Assembly (NCBI GenBank): GCA_013362725.1
Contig: JABFVP010000157.1
Coordinates: forward strand, 1 to 19,996
Length of the DNA stretch: 19,996 bases
Reading direction: 5' to 3'
DNA from: Cupriavidus sp.
GTDB lineage: Bacteria > Pseudomonadota > Gammaproteobacteria > Burkholderiales > Burkholderiaceae
Shown: positions 7,416 to 14,831 of the stretch, one piece after another
How the letters are laid out: each line of letters starts with the position of its first letter
Numbering within the stretch: position 1 is the stretch's first letter
Made by a program: the position numbers and the translations under genes
Notes under the pieces: generated by a model
Told to the model about the DNA's origin: nothing
Database searches by the model: none
The model's input: only the letters and a program-made list of their open reading frames with translations

Positions 7416-8384
7416 TCACGGATGAAACTGCGCGGCGTTACCGGCGACGGCGGCAGGCATGGGCGCGCCTTCCAGCCGCACCTGTTCTTGCAGCCAGGCA
7501 TGGAACTGCTGGATGGCCTTTTCGCGCGGGTTGCCTTCGCGCCAGGTCACCCAGTAATGCAGGCTCGACGGGATTCGGGTGGGGCCGATCTGCACCAGCT
7601 CGCCGCTGGCCAGGTAGTCGTGCGCCAGCTGCGCGCGTGCCGTCGCCACGCCCAGGCCGGCCACGGCGGACTGCAGCATCAGGCCGGCGTCCTGGAAGAT
7701 CGGGCCACGCTCCGGTTCGTCGCCGGGCAGGCCGGCGGCCTCGAGCCAGTCGCGCCAGGGGCGCAGGGCAAAGCGCAGCATCGGCAGGCGCGGCACGTCG
7801 GCCAGCGTGAAGCCCGGAAAGCGCGCCAGTAATGCTGGGCTGGCAACGGCGATCACGTGGTCTTCGATCAGGTTGTGGCACTCGAAGCCGGGCAGGTCGA
7901 TGCGCTGATGCCAGATGCCGACATCGACGCTGTACGGGTCCGGCGGCGTGATCTCCGCGTGCAGCCGCAGGTGCAGGTCCAGCGAGGGCACCTGGGCGTG
8001 CAGGCTGGGCAGGCGCCGGATCAGCCAGGCATTGGCCAGGTCGGCCATCACGCTGACCTGGAGCCGGATTACCGGCGGTGCGGCGCTGTTGCCGGCCTCG
8101 CGCAGCGCGCTTTCGATGTCGTCGAGCGCGCCGCGCACCTGTTCGGCCAGACGCGCGCCCACGCTGGTGGGCGCCATCTGGCTGCCGCTGCGCTGGAACA
8201 GCTTGGTGCCCAGGCTGGTTTCCAGCGCGCGGACATGGTGGCTGATGGCGCTATGGGTCAGGGCCAGCTCCTCGGCCGCGCGCGAGAAGCTGCGATGGCG
8301 CGCGGCGGCCTCCAGTGCGCGCAGCGCTTGCAGCGGCGGCAGGTGGACGGGGCGGGTGGAAGCTCTGGCGGGGGCCTTGGCCAT
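7416..8384 (-). CDS. LysR-family transcriptional regulator (GcvA-like)
   Basis: A DNA-binding regulator of 322 residues. The N-terminal winged helix-turn-helix covers about 15-77 (LPPLQALRALEAAARHRSF, then AAEELALTHSAISHHVRALE, then LGTKLFQRSG), closest in style to GcvA-type LysR proteins. The rest is a two-lobe effector domain beginning about residue 105 (PPVIRLQVSVMADLANAWL) with WLIRRLPSLHAQVPSLDL and VDVGIWH. The ATG at 8384 is preferred: the TTG at 8393 falls inside a likely -10 box. No ribosome site is visible, and the predicted transcript start is only a few bases away, so the mRNA may be almost leaderless. The AT-rich motif over its promoter recurs upstream of the MFS transporter at 12152, a candidate target. 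The effector is unknown. Confidence 0.9.
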   Translation of the reverse strand: MAKAPARASTRPVHLPPLQALRALEAAARHRSFSRAAEELALTHSAISHHVRALETSLGTKLFQRSGSQMAPTSVGARLAEQVRGALDDIESALREAGNSAAPPVIRLQVSVMADLANAWLIRRLPSLHAQVPSLDLHLRLHAEITPPDPYSVDVGIWHQRIDLPGFECHNLIEDHVIAVASPALLARFPGFTLADVPRLPMLRFALRPWRDWLEAAGLPGDEPERGPIFQDAGLMLQSAVAGLGVATARAQLAHDYLASGELVQIGPTRIPSSLHYWVTWREGNPREKAIQQFHAWLQEQVRLEGAPMPAAVAGNAAQFHP

Positions 8385-8389
8385 GGTGG

Positions 8390-8410
8390 TCAAATTCTAC
8401 TCACAATTGC
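8390..8410. repeat. copy 1 of 21-base AT-rich direct repeat (candidate LysR operator)
   Basis: TCAAATTCTACTCACAATTG followed by C. Copy 2 at 12077-12097 has T instead of C at position 11 and is otherwise identical, in the same orientation. An AATT-N8-AATT symmetry is visible, and on the minus strand the sequence contains TAGAAT, a -10-like box for the LysR gene starting at 8384. Such an AT-rich match is very unlikely by chance in this GC-rich DNA. Confidence 0.8.
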
Positions 8411-8423
8411 CCCGGAATGTCTG
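8394..8423 (-). promoter_or_regulatory. putative sigma-70 promoter of the LysR gene
   Basis: On the minus strand, CAGACA (8418-8423, 4 of 6 to the -35 consensus) and TAGAAT (8394-8399, 5 of 6 to the -10 consensus) are 18 bases apart. Transcription would begin within a few bases of the ATG at 8384. The -10 lies inside the 21-base repeat, which would suit autoregulation. Confidence 0.45.
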
Positions 8424-8559
8424 CTTGCCCCGGGAGGGAATAACGGCACGGGCCTGCGGGATATTCGACGGCTGCGAATTTGAACTCTAGCTGCTGGATT
8501 GTGGACGCGGCAGTGTGGTTTCGGGGTTTTGGGGGCGCGTGGTCCCCTAGGTCTTAAGG

Positions 8560-8589
8560 TTGATTCGCCTAAAGGACGATGCCTGTTAT
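8560..8589 (+). promoter_or_regulatory. putative promoter of the PAP2 / spermidine-synthase-like unit
   Basis: TTGATT (8560-8565) and TGTTAT (8584-8589) are separated by 18 bases and each match the sigma-70 consensus at 4 of 6 positions. They lie about 90 bases before the ATG at 8679, in the 294-base gene-free stretch between lysR and the PAP2 gene. This is a moderate match only. Confidence 0.3.
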
Positions 8590-8678
8590 GCACGCCGCCC
8601 AGTATCTTGCCCCTATTAGCTTTGCCTGGCGACGACGCATCGCGAATTGCCGTCAGGTCATGCCGGGGGGCGACCAAA

Positions 8679-9632
8679 ATGACAACGGGGACTCGGGTCT
8701 TTACCCGTGGGGATGCGCTTAGATGGGGAGTGGTCTTGCTTGTGCTGGCACTCGACGCAGCCTGGCTTGCCGCGAGCGGGCGTTCTGTGACCAGCGTGAG
8801 TGGTAGTTGTCTTGGCGGGGCTTTGCTGGCTGCGATTGCCATGGCGCTGAGCCTGATCGCCTCCCATCCCCGTATCAACGCTACCTTGCGTGGATTGCAC
8901 TATCGCCGTCTGGCGCTGGTGGCGCATAGCGGCGCGCTGCTGGTCGCTTTCACCAACGTCATGGGTGTCATGTCATATCTGCTGGTAACACTGGCGCCCC
9001 CTTTGGTGGACGGCCGGCTGGCGGCGCTGGACCAGATGCTGGGCTTCGACTGGCCGCGGGCATACGCCTGGGTCCGCGCCCACCCGGGCATCGACTTCGT
9101 TCTGAAGCTTGCCTACATGAGCGGACTCGCCCAACTGGTACTCATTCCCATACTGACTGGTTTGCTCGGGCAGGCTGCCCATCTGCGCGAGTTCCTTGCG
9201 AACCTGATGTTGTCTTGCATGCTGCTGTTGCTGATTGCCGCGCCCTGGCCCGCAGCCGGCGCCTATGTCAGCTACGGTCTGGCCAGTCCGGACGAGGTTG
9301 CCACGGTCGCGCACTTCGCCCAACTTCGCGACGGCACCATGCAGGTGTTCGATCTGGGTCATATGCAGGGATTAGTTTCGCTGCCGTCGTATCACACCGC
9401 GCTAGCCTTGATCTTCATGCAGGCGATGCGCTGGACAAAGATCGGCTTCCTCCTTGCTTGCGTATTGAACGGTCTGATGATTCTTTCCACGCCCACAGAG
9501 GGAGGCCATTACCTTGTGGATGTGGTCGCAGGGGTCGGGCTATGGGCGTTGACCGCAGGCATGCTGCATGCATTTGCCGGCCGGCGCACGCCGACGATGG
9601 CCGGTCAGGCGGCGCCGGCACAGCTGGCCTGA
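8679..9632 (+). CDS. PAP2-superfamily membrane phosphatase/phosphotransferase (Aur1/Ipt1-like)
   Basis: A 317-residue integral membrane protein with about seven hydrophobic segments. Two PAP2 catalytic motifs are visible: GLVSLPSYHTA (231-241, His239), and GGHYLVDVVAG (275-285) with the nucleophile-type His277 and Asp281. The usual KxxxxxxRP motif 1 is not evident, as in the inositol-phosphorylceramide-synthase-like (PAP2_3) branch. Known relatives dephosphorylate or transfer lipid-phosphate headgroups at the outer face of the membrane. The ATG at 8679 follows GGGGGG at a 9-base distance; the open frame extends 60 codons upstream, but that part is not protein-like. The next gene starts 51 bases after the stop, so the two are probably co-transcribed. 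Codon use is looser than in the flanking genes. The substrate is unknown. Confidence 0.85.
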   Translation: MTTGTRVFTRGDALRWGVVLLVLALDAAWLAASGRSVTSVSGSCLGGALLAAIAMALSLIASHPRINATLRGLHYRRLALVAHSGALLVAFTNVMGVMSYLLVTLAPPLVDGRLAALDQMLGFDWPRAYAWVRAHPGIDFVLKLAYMSGLAQLVLIPILTGLLGQAAHLREFLANLMLSCMLLLLIAAPWPAAGAYVSYGLASPDEVATVAHFAQLRDGTMQVFDLGHMQGLVSLPSYHTALALIFMQAMRWTKIGFLLACVLNGLMILSTPTEGGHYLVDVVAGVGLWALTAGMLHAFAGRRTPTMAGQAAPAQLA

Positions 9633-9683
9633 TGGAATGGCCTGGCTAGCAACAACGATAACAATAACCTTCGGGGAAGGGGC

Positions 9684-11984
9684 ATGGAACCAGGCAATCC
9701 AATCGATGCCGCCGTCCCGGCGGGAACCCGGCAAGCACTTGGCCGGACCGGTGCGGCAACGCGAAGCCAGGAAGTGCGCTGGAGGAGAATCCTCTGCGTG
9801 CTCTTCTTTTTCTCCGGCTTCCCCGCGTTGATCTACCAGTTGGTTTGGCAGCGTGCGCTGTTCCGCATTCTTGGGGTCAATATCGAGTCGGTGACGATTG
9901 TCGTTACCGCCTTCATGCTTGGGCTCGGCCTGGGCAGCCTTGCGGGTGGACTGCTATCGAGGCGGCGCGGCTTGGCACTGCTGCCGCTGCTCGCGGCCAT
10001 CGAACTCCTTACCGGTGCTTTCGGTCTGGTATCACTCGGCATTTTCGATGGCGTCGGCACGCTGGCGCTCGGCATGCCCTTGGCTGTCACAGCTGCCATG
10101 ACACTGGCGTTGGTACTGGTGCCGACCCTGCTGATGGGCGCCACCCTTCCGGTGCTGGTCGGCCACCTGGCGCCGCGTTCCGGCAACGTTGGCAATTCGG
10201 TGGGGCTGCTTTACTACGTCAACACCTTGGGCGCGGGGGCCGCCTGCCTTGCCTGCGCGGTGGTGCTGTTTCCCTTCCTTGGCATGCAAGGCGCGGTATA
10301 TGTGGCGGTCGGGTTAAATACTGCGGTCGCTTTCGGAGCGCTGCTCACGTACTGGCGCGAAGGCAAGGGCTTTCATCTCGGCCAGGCGCGGGCCGTGGCT
10401 ACGCCAACGACCGCGCCTGCCTTGAAATTCCCTGTCGTCTTGATGCTGGCCTGCATCGGCGGAGCCATTTCGCTGTCGTATGAAATCTTCTTCTTCCGCA
10501 CGGTCTCCTATGCGTCGGGCGGCAGCGCCTTCACCTTCGCCGCGATACTGGGCGCGTTCCTGGTAGGCATCGCCTCGGGTTCGCGCCAGGCCGGAGAATG
10601 GTGCAACGGCGCGATAGCGCACGGCATGCGGCGCCTGGCAGGTGCGCTGCTCAAAGCCAACTTGGCGGGCCTGCTGTTCTTGCCCGTGCTGGCACATTTG
10701 CAACTGCCCAATGGTGTGCTGCTGGGTGCCTTGCTCCTCATGGTGTACCTGGTGGCACGCAGTTGGGGCTCGCTGCTCCCGTGCCTGGCCCATTGGGGCG
10801 TCGCGGCCGACGGTCACGCCGGCATGCGTACCGCGTTGCTTTATCTTGCCAATATCATCGGGTCGGCCGCCGGCAGCGTCGTCACCGGCTTTGTGCTGAT
10901 GGAGCATATGGGCCTGGTCAGCATTGCCGTGGTGCTGGTCGGCGCCGGGGTGGCGTGTTCGCTGTTGCTGGATGCTTGCTTGCCCTTGCCGTCGCGCCTG
11001 AAGCGTTGGCACGGGGGAGCCGCCTGCGCAACGGGCGTGCTGGCCATGATGGCACTGCCTCCGCTTAGCGGGACGGTGCTGGAAACACTGTTGTGGAAAG
11101 GCGCGCCCGATGCCAGGGGGCCGTTTGTGCAAGTGATCGAGAATCGCAGCGGCATCATCACGGTGGACCAGGAGGGCACGGTGTACGGTGGCGGCATGTA
11201 CGACGGCCGCTTCAACGTGGACCTGGTGCATGACACCAACGGAATCCTGCGGCCTTACGCCCTGAACCTGTTCCATCCTCACCCACGCGAGGTGCTGATG
11301 ATCGGACTTTCCTCGGGATCGTGGGCGCAGGTGATCGCCAACAACCCGGAGGTCCGCTCGCTTACCATTGTCGAGATCAATCCGGGCTATGTGGACCTGC
11401 TTGCCCGCAATCCGGAGGTGGCCTCGGTTCTCCGCAATCCCAAGGTGACCATCGTTGTCGATGACGGCCGCCGCTGGCTTCGCCTGCATCCGCAGCGTCG
11501 CTTCGACGCCATCGTTTCCAATACCACCTGGCATTTTCGGGCCCATGCCACCAACCTGCTGTCAGCGGAGTTTCTGCAACTGGCCGATCACCATCTGAAG
11601 CCGGGCGGCATTCTCTACTACAACACCACTGACTCGGAACGGGTCCAGCGAACGGCATGCCTGGCGTTTCCCTATGGGGCGCGCTTCAGCAATCATATGG
11701 TGGTGTCGCGCACGCCGCTGGCGTGGGATTTCGAGCACTGGCGGCGCACGCTGGAAGCTTATCGTATCGACGGCCGGCCTGTCCTGGACCCGAACCGCCA
11801 GCAGGCACGTGTGCTGACCGATAGCTTGAGTACCGTGTGGCGCTCCATTGAGCAGGGTGGCGGATCGGGAAGCGCCGATGCCATGGAAGCTTGCCCTCGC
11901 ATCCTGGCCAGGACGGCCGGGCTGACGCCGATCACTGATGACAATATGGGTACCGAATGGCGTCAGCCGCTCCGGCTTGACTGA
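9684..11984 (+). CDS. membrane-fused spermidine-synthase-like protein
   Basis: A 766-residue two-part protein. Residues about 35-465 are a polytopic membrane region of the kind fused to bacterial spermidine-synthase-like domains (FSGFPALIYQLVWQRAL, PTLLMGATLPVL, LYYVNTLGAGAA). Residues about 480-766 are a Rossmann methyltransferase/aminopropyltransferase fold: VLMIGLSSGSWAQ (537-549) in the GGGDG position, Glu564 in VEINPGY, DDGRRWL (593-599), FDAIVSNTTWHF (607-618) and a TDDNMGTEW ending. The catalytic Asp residues of true spermidine synthase are replaced (Asn613, Trp616), so normal spermidine synthesis is unlikely. The ATG at 9684 has a strong GGGGAAGGGG ribosome site. It follows the PAP2 gene closely. 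The family is widespread with no settled function; a membrane-associated transferase acting with the PAP2 protein is my inference. Confidence 0.85.
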   Translation: MEPGNPIDAAVPAGTRQALGRTGAATRSQEVRWRRILCVLFFFSGFPALIYQLVWQRALFRILGVNIESVTIVVTAFMLGLGLGSLAGGLLSRRRGLALLPLLAAIELLTGAFGLVSLGIFDGVGTLALGMPLAVTAAMTLALVLVPTLLMGATLPVLVGHLAPRSGNVGNSVGLLYYVNTLGAGAACLACAVVLFPFLGMQGAVYVAVGLNTAVAFGALLTYWREGKGFHLGQARAVATPTTAPALKFPVVLMLACIGGAISLSYEIFFFRTVSYASGGSAFTFAAILGAFLVGIASGSRQAGEWCNGAIAHGMRRLAGALLKANLAGLLFLPVLAHLQLPNGVLLGALLLMVYLVARSWGSLLPCLAHWGVAADGHAGMRTALLYLANIIGSAAGSVVTGFVLMEHMGLVSIAVVLVGAGVACSLLLDACLPLPSRLKRWHGGAACATGVLAMMALPPLSGTVLETLLWKGAPDARGPFVQVIENRSGIITVDQEGTVYGGGMYDGRFNVDLVHDTNGILRPYALNLFHPHPREVLMIGLSSGSWAQVIANNPEVRSLTIVEINPGYVDLLARNPEVASVLRNPKVTIVVDDGRRWLRLHPQRRFDAIVSNTTWHFRAHATNLLSAEFLQLADHHLKPGGILYYNTTDSERVQRTACLAFPYGARFSNHMVVSRTPLAWDFEHWRRTLEAYRIDGRPVLDPNRQQARVLTDSLSTVWRSIEQGGGSGSADAMEACPRILARTAGLTPITDDNMGTEWRQPLRLD

Positions 11985-12076
11985 ACGTCGCTCAGCCAGC
12001 TCTCCAGCGCAATCGGCTGAACATCCGGTTCATTGGGGCGGCGTGCCATCGGCTGAAAATCGCTTCGTCCTGGACG

Positions 12077-12097
12077 TCAAATTCTATTCACAATTGC
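12077..12097. repeat. copy 2 of 21-base AT-rich direct repeat (candidate LysR operator)
   Basis: TCAAATTCTATTCACAATTG followed by C, matching 8390-8410 at 20 of 21 positions in the same orientation. It ends 54 bases before the MFS transporter ATG at 12152. If it is a LysR site, the MFS gene is the likely target. If it is a duplication, the two copies bracket the PAP2 / spermidine-synthase-like unit. Confidence 0.8.
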
Positions 12098-12140
12098 GGT
12101 GGGTATCTTTCGTTGGCTTTGCCGTGTCAGAGGGAAGACA

Positions 12141-12155
12141 ATGCAAGCCATATGA
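12141..12155 (+). CDS. possible four-codon leader ORF coupled to the MFS gene
   Basis: ATG CAA GCC ATA TGA would encode Met-Gln-Ala-Ile. AGGGAAG lies just upstream at 12131-12137, and the TGA overlaps the transporter ATG (ATGA). This would explain why that ribosome site is too far (14 bases) from the transporter start. It may equally be a chance arrangement. Confidence 0.2.
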   Translation: MQAI

Positions 12156-13414
12156 CGACTACGACTTCCACCTTGTCTTCCGCCTCTGCGCAAACGCGGC
12201 CTGAAGCCAGTGCGCACGCCCGCTGGCGTGTGCTGGCCGTGTTTTCGCTGGGCTTTTTGATTTCCTATCTGTTCCGCGGCGTCAACCTGGGCTTCGCGCC
12301 GCACCTGACGCGTGAACTCGGCCTCAATGCCGGCGACTTGGGCCTGCTCACCAGCTTCTATTTCCTTGGCTTTGCTTGCGCCCAGCTGCCGGCGGGCATC
12401 CTGCTGGACCGCTACGGCCCGCGCAGAACCGAGGCGGCGATGCTGCTGGTGGCGGTGGCCGGCTCGCTGGTGTTCGCGCTCGCGCCTGGCATGGCGGGAC
12501 TGGCCGCCGGCCGCCTGCTGATCGGCGTGGGCGTGTCGGTGTGCCTGGGTGCTGCGATCCAGGCGTTGTCAATGTGGTTTCCGCTGTCGCGCATGCCCTT
12601 GCTCAACGGCGTGGTGATGGCCATCGGCGGCCTTGGTGCGGTGCTGGTCGGCACGCCACTGACCTGGCTGCTGTCGTTCACCGACTGGCGCACGATCAGC
12701 ATCGGCCTTGCCTGCGTGTCGCTGGCGATGGCTGCGCTGCTGTGGTTCAGCGCGCCCGACAAGCCCCGGCTCGGCAAGGAAAGCCTGCGCGAGCAGCTGC
12801 GCGGCACGCGCCAGATCCTGGGCAGCGAGCGCTTCTGGCGCGTGGTGCCGCTGACGCTGCTCAACCAAGGGGTATTCCTGGCGGTGCAGACGCTATGGGT
12901 GGGCGCATTCCTGCGCGACGTGTCCGGCTACGATGCGGGCAGCAGCGCGCGCCTGGTATCGGTGATTGGCTTTGCGATGATGGCGGGCTGCGTTGGCTCG
13001 GGCTGGGCCGCGCGGCACCTGGAACGCATGGGCGTGAGCCTCTATGCCTTTGCCGGCATCGGCATGACCGGCTTTATCGTGATCCAGCTGCTGCTGATGG
13101 CGCAGGTGCCGCTGCCACCGGTGCTGATGTGGGCAGCGTATGGCGTGTTCGGCTCCAGCGGCATCCTGACCTATGCGGTGCTGGCGCGCAGCTTCCCGGA
13201 TGCGCTGATCGGGCGGGCAACCACTGCATTGACGCTGACAGTGTTCCTGTCGACCTTTGCTTGCCAGGTGGGCGTCGGACTTGTGCTGGACTTTTGGGCA
13301 GCGACCGCTGGACATTACCCGAAGGCTGCGCACCTGACGGCGTGGGGCGGACTAGTGGTATTGCAGACGCTTGCGGCCGTGTGGTATCTGATGGGCGCGC
13401 GCCAACCTCGTTGA
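12152..13414 (+). CDS. major facilitator superfamily (MFS) transporter
   Basis: A 420-residue inner-membrane transporter with about twelve hydrophobic helices split by a charged central loop (around 205-230, DKPRLGKESLREQLRG). The loop between helices 2 and 3 has the MFS signature GILLDRYGPRR, and RLLIGVGVSVCLGAA follows in helix 4. It is a general MFS carrier; the substrate cannot be read from the sequence. The start is uncertain: the ATG at 12152 gives a normal N-terminus but its AGGGAAG site is 14 bases away, while a TTG at 12113 is in frame. The 21-base motif shared with the LysR promoter lies just upstream, so regulation by that LysR protein is plausible. It is convergent with the gene ending at 13484. 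Confidence 0.9.
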   Translation: MTTTTSTLSSASAQTRPEASAHARWRVLAVFSLGFLISYLFRGVNLGFAPHLTRELGLNAGDLGLLTSFYFLGFACAQLPAGILLDRYGPRRTEAAMLLVAVAGSLVFALAPGMAGLAAGRLLIGVGVSVCLGAAIQALSMWFPLSRMPLLNGVVMAIGGLGAVLVGTPLTWLLSFTDWRTISIGLACVSLAMAALLWFSAPDKPRLGKESLREQLRGTRQILGSERFWRVVPLTLLNQGVFLAVQTLWVGAFLRDVSGYDAGSSARLVSVIGFAMMAGCVGSGWAARHLERMGVSLYAFAGIGMTGFIVIQLLLMAQVPLPPVLMWAAYGVFGSSGILTYAVLARSFPDALIGRATTALTLTVFLSTFACQVGVGLVLDFWAATAGHYPKAAHLTAWGGLVVLQTLAAVWYLMGARQPR

Positions 13415-13483
13415 CAACGACTGGGGCGAACCAGGGCTCTTTCGCATCGCACCCGGAATCGCCCTGCAGTCACTGACGAATCA

Positions 13484-14155
13484 TCAGTACACGCCCGGCA
13501 ATACGCGGTACCGCACTTTTTCGCGATAGCGAAGGTATTCGGAATCGTTAGAGAGCAGCTCTTCCTCGCGAGTGATCCGGACATACTGGAGGGCGTATAG
13601 TCCGGCATAGACCAGCAGGTTTTGCAAGCCGAAATTCGTGAGCAGGAAGCCGAGGTCGGCAATGGCGTATCCCAGGTAGATCGGATGCCGCACAATCCGG
13701 TAAGCCCCATGCGATACGATGCCGCGATTGGCAGGCAGTATCCCGAACGAAAACCGAAGCGTGAACTTTGCATAAATCTGCCAGGCGAGGCCGGCGGCTT
13801 GCAGGCCGGCGCCGAATATTTCCGGTACCAGGCGATCGCCGGGAGCCAGTTGAATGGCAAGGAAATAGTAGGAAGCGCCTAGCGAGCACAGGATGGTGAC
13901 TGGCTGCCAGTCCCGTTTCTTGGGAACCCTGACAAACAGCGAAAGCCCGAGGGTCAGGCAATTTGCGAACACCAGCAGCAACAGCGTGCTTCGCGTCGGG
14001 TCGGCGAGCCATTGCCGGACCGCCACGTAGGCGAACACCGCAAGCAGTATGGCGGTGGTGCTTCTGAGCGCGGCCTCGACCAGCAATTCCCGAAAATTGA
14101 TTCGGGTCGCGAGGCCAGGGCCGCACTCATCCTTGTATGCCTGGTATTCCTGCAT
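13484..14155 (-). CDS. isoprenylcysteine carboxyl methyltransferase-like membrane protein
   Basis: A 223-residue integral membrane protein of the ICMT/PEMT-type methyltransferase superfamily. Hydrophobic segments lie at about 30-50, 57-75, 88-103 and 113-128. The C-terminal SAM-binding signature is GAYRIVRHPIYLGY (150-163) followed by ITREEELLSNDSEYLRYREKV, with the paired Glu residues and Tyr typical of the family. The ATG at 14155 has GGGGAA about 5 bases upstream. In bacteria, such proteins methylate unknown membrane substrates; protein prenylation is not implied. It lies alone, convergent with the MFS gene and downstream of the LemA/TPM unit on the same strand, 152 bases away. Confidence 0.85.
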   Translation of the reverse strand: MQEYQAYKDECGPGLATRINFRELLVEAALRSTTAILLAVFAYVAVRQWLADPTRSTLLLLVFANCLTLGLSLFVRVPKKRDWQPVTILCSLGASYYFLAIQLAPGDRLVPEIFGAGLQAAGLAWQIYAKFTLRFSFGILPANRGIVSHGAYRIVRHPIYLGYAIADLGFLLTNFGLQNLLVYAGLYALQYVRITREEELLSNDSEYLRYREKVRYRVLPGVY

Positions 14156-14252
14156 GGCTTCCCCTTGTACGCGGAAGCTTGGCGCCCCGCTTCGCTGGCT
14201 TTAGTGCAGCTGTTCACCAAGGGTAGCCGGCGCGCGACAGGCGCCATATCGG

Positions 14253-14270
14253 GCAGAAGTGTGTTTCTGC
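14253..14270. promoter_or_regulatory. 18-base dyad upstream of the ICMT-like gene
   Basis: GCAGAA-GTGTGT-TTCTGC is a perfect 6-base inverted repeat with a 6-base centre, about 98 bases upstream of the ICMT-like start and downstream of the TPM gene stop. It could be a repressor operator or a weak terminator hairpin; no T-run follows. Confidence 0.3.
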
Positions 14271-14307
14271 AATGGAACGCGCGAACAGACGGGGAAATGA
14301 CGCAACC

Positions 14308-14811
14308 CTACAAAAACACCGGCCGATCGTCCAGTTCGTTCGGGTTATCCCCGCCGTCCGACGGGAAATGCCTGGCCAGCAATCCATGGATGCGCGCCAC
14401 CGTGGCCAGTACCGGCCGCACCGACAGGTCCTGCCTTAACCCTTGCGCCAGTTCATCGCACAGTTCGCGCCAGGTGGCGGGCCCCACGCTGGCGTCGATG
14501 CCGCGGTCGGCCAGCAGTTCGACGGCGTGGTCGGCCAGGTTGATGTAGAGCAGCACGCCGGTCTTGTCCGCGGTGTTCCAGACCTCGAGCGCGCCGAACA
14601 GGAAGCGCGCGCGCTCGCGCGGCGTGACGCCGGCCCAGGCGTCGCCGACCGGCAGGCTGGCCTCGATCACCACGCGGATCTCGCCGCGGTGGCTGGACTC
14701 GCCGGCATGCACGGCGTGGTGCAGCTGCTGCTGCGCTTGCGGTGGGAAATGCTTGCGCGCGGTGCTGGCCGTGGTGGCGATATGGTGCAGCGCGCGTTTG
14801 AGATGCGGCAT
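14308..14811 (-). CDS. TPM-domain protein, soluble
   Basis: A 167-residue protein with a TPM fold (TLP18.3/Psb32/MOLO-1). The domain spans about 24-145: ESSHRGEIRVVIEASLP, RARFLFGALEVWNTADKTGVLLYINLADHAVELLADRGID and WRELCDELAQGL. No signal peptide or membrane helix is seen, so it is probably cytoplasmic. I chose the ATG at 14811, which has GAGGAA about 8 bases upstream. A GTG at 14835 overlapping the previous stop (GTGA) would add eight residues and cannot be excluded. It is the third gene of the LemA / YgcG-like / TPM unit. TPM proteins in bacteria lack an agreed function; a membrane-associated role with the two upstream products is inferred from the conserved gene order. Confidence 0.85.
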   Translation of the reverse strand: MPHLKRALHHIATTASTARKHFPPQAQQQLHHAVHAGESSHRGEIRVVIEASLPVGDAWAGVTPRERARFLFGALEVWNTADKTGVLLYINLADHAVELLADRGIDASVGPATWRELCDELAQGLRQDLSVRPVLATVARIHGLLARHFPSDGGDNPNELDDRPVFL

Positions 14812-14831
14812 GGTCGTCGTTCCTCGTGCTG

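Noticed and set aside
8499..8678. 60-codon upstream extension of the PAP2 frame
   Set aside because: It overlaps the putative promoter, has no ribosome site and is not membrane-protein-like. The ATG at 8679 is preferred.
10314..11546. 410-codon open frame on minus
   Set aside because: Shadow of the spermidine-synthase-like gene, with His/Gln/Arg-rich composition and no recognisable domain.
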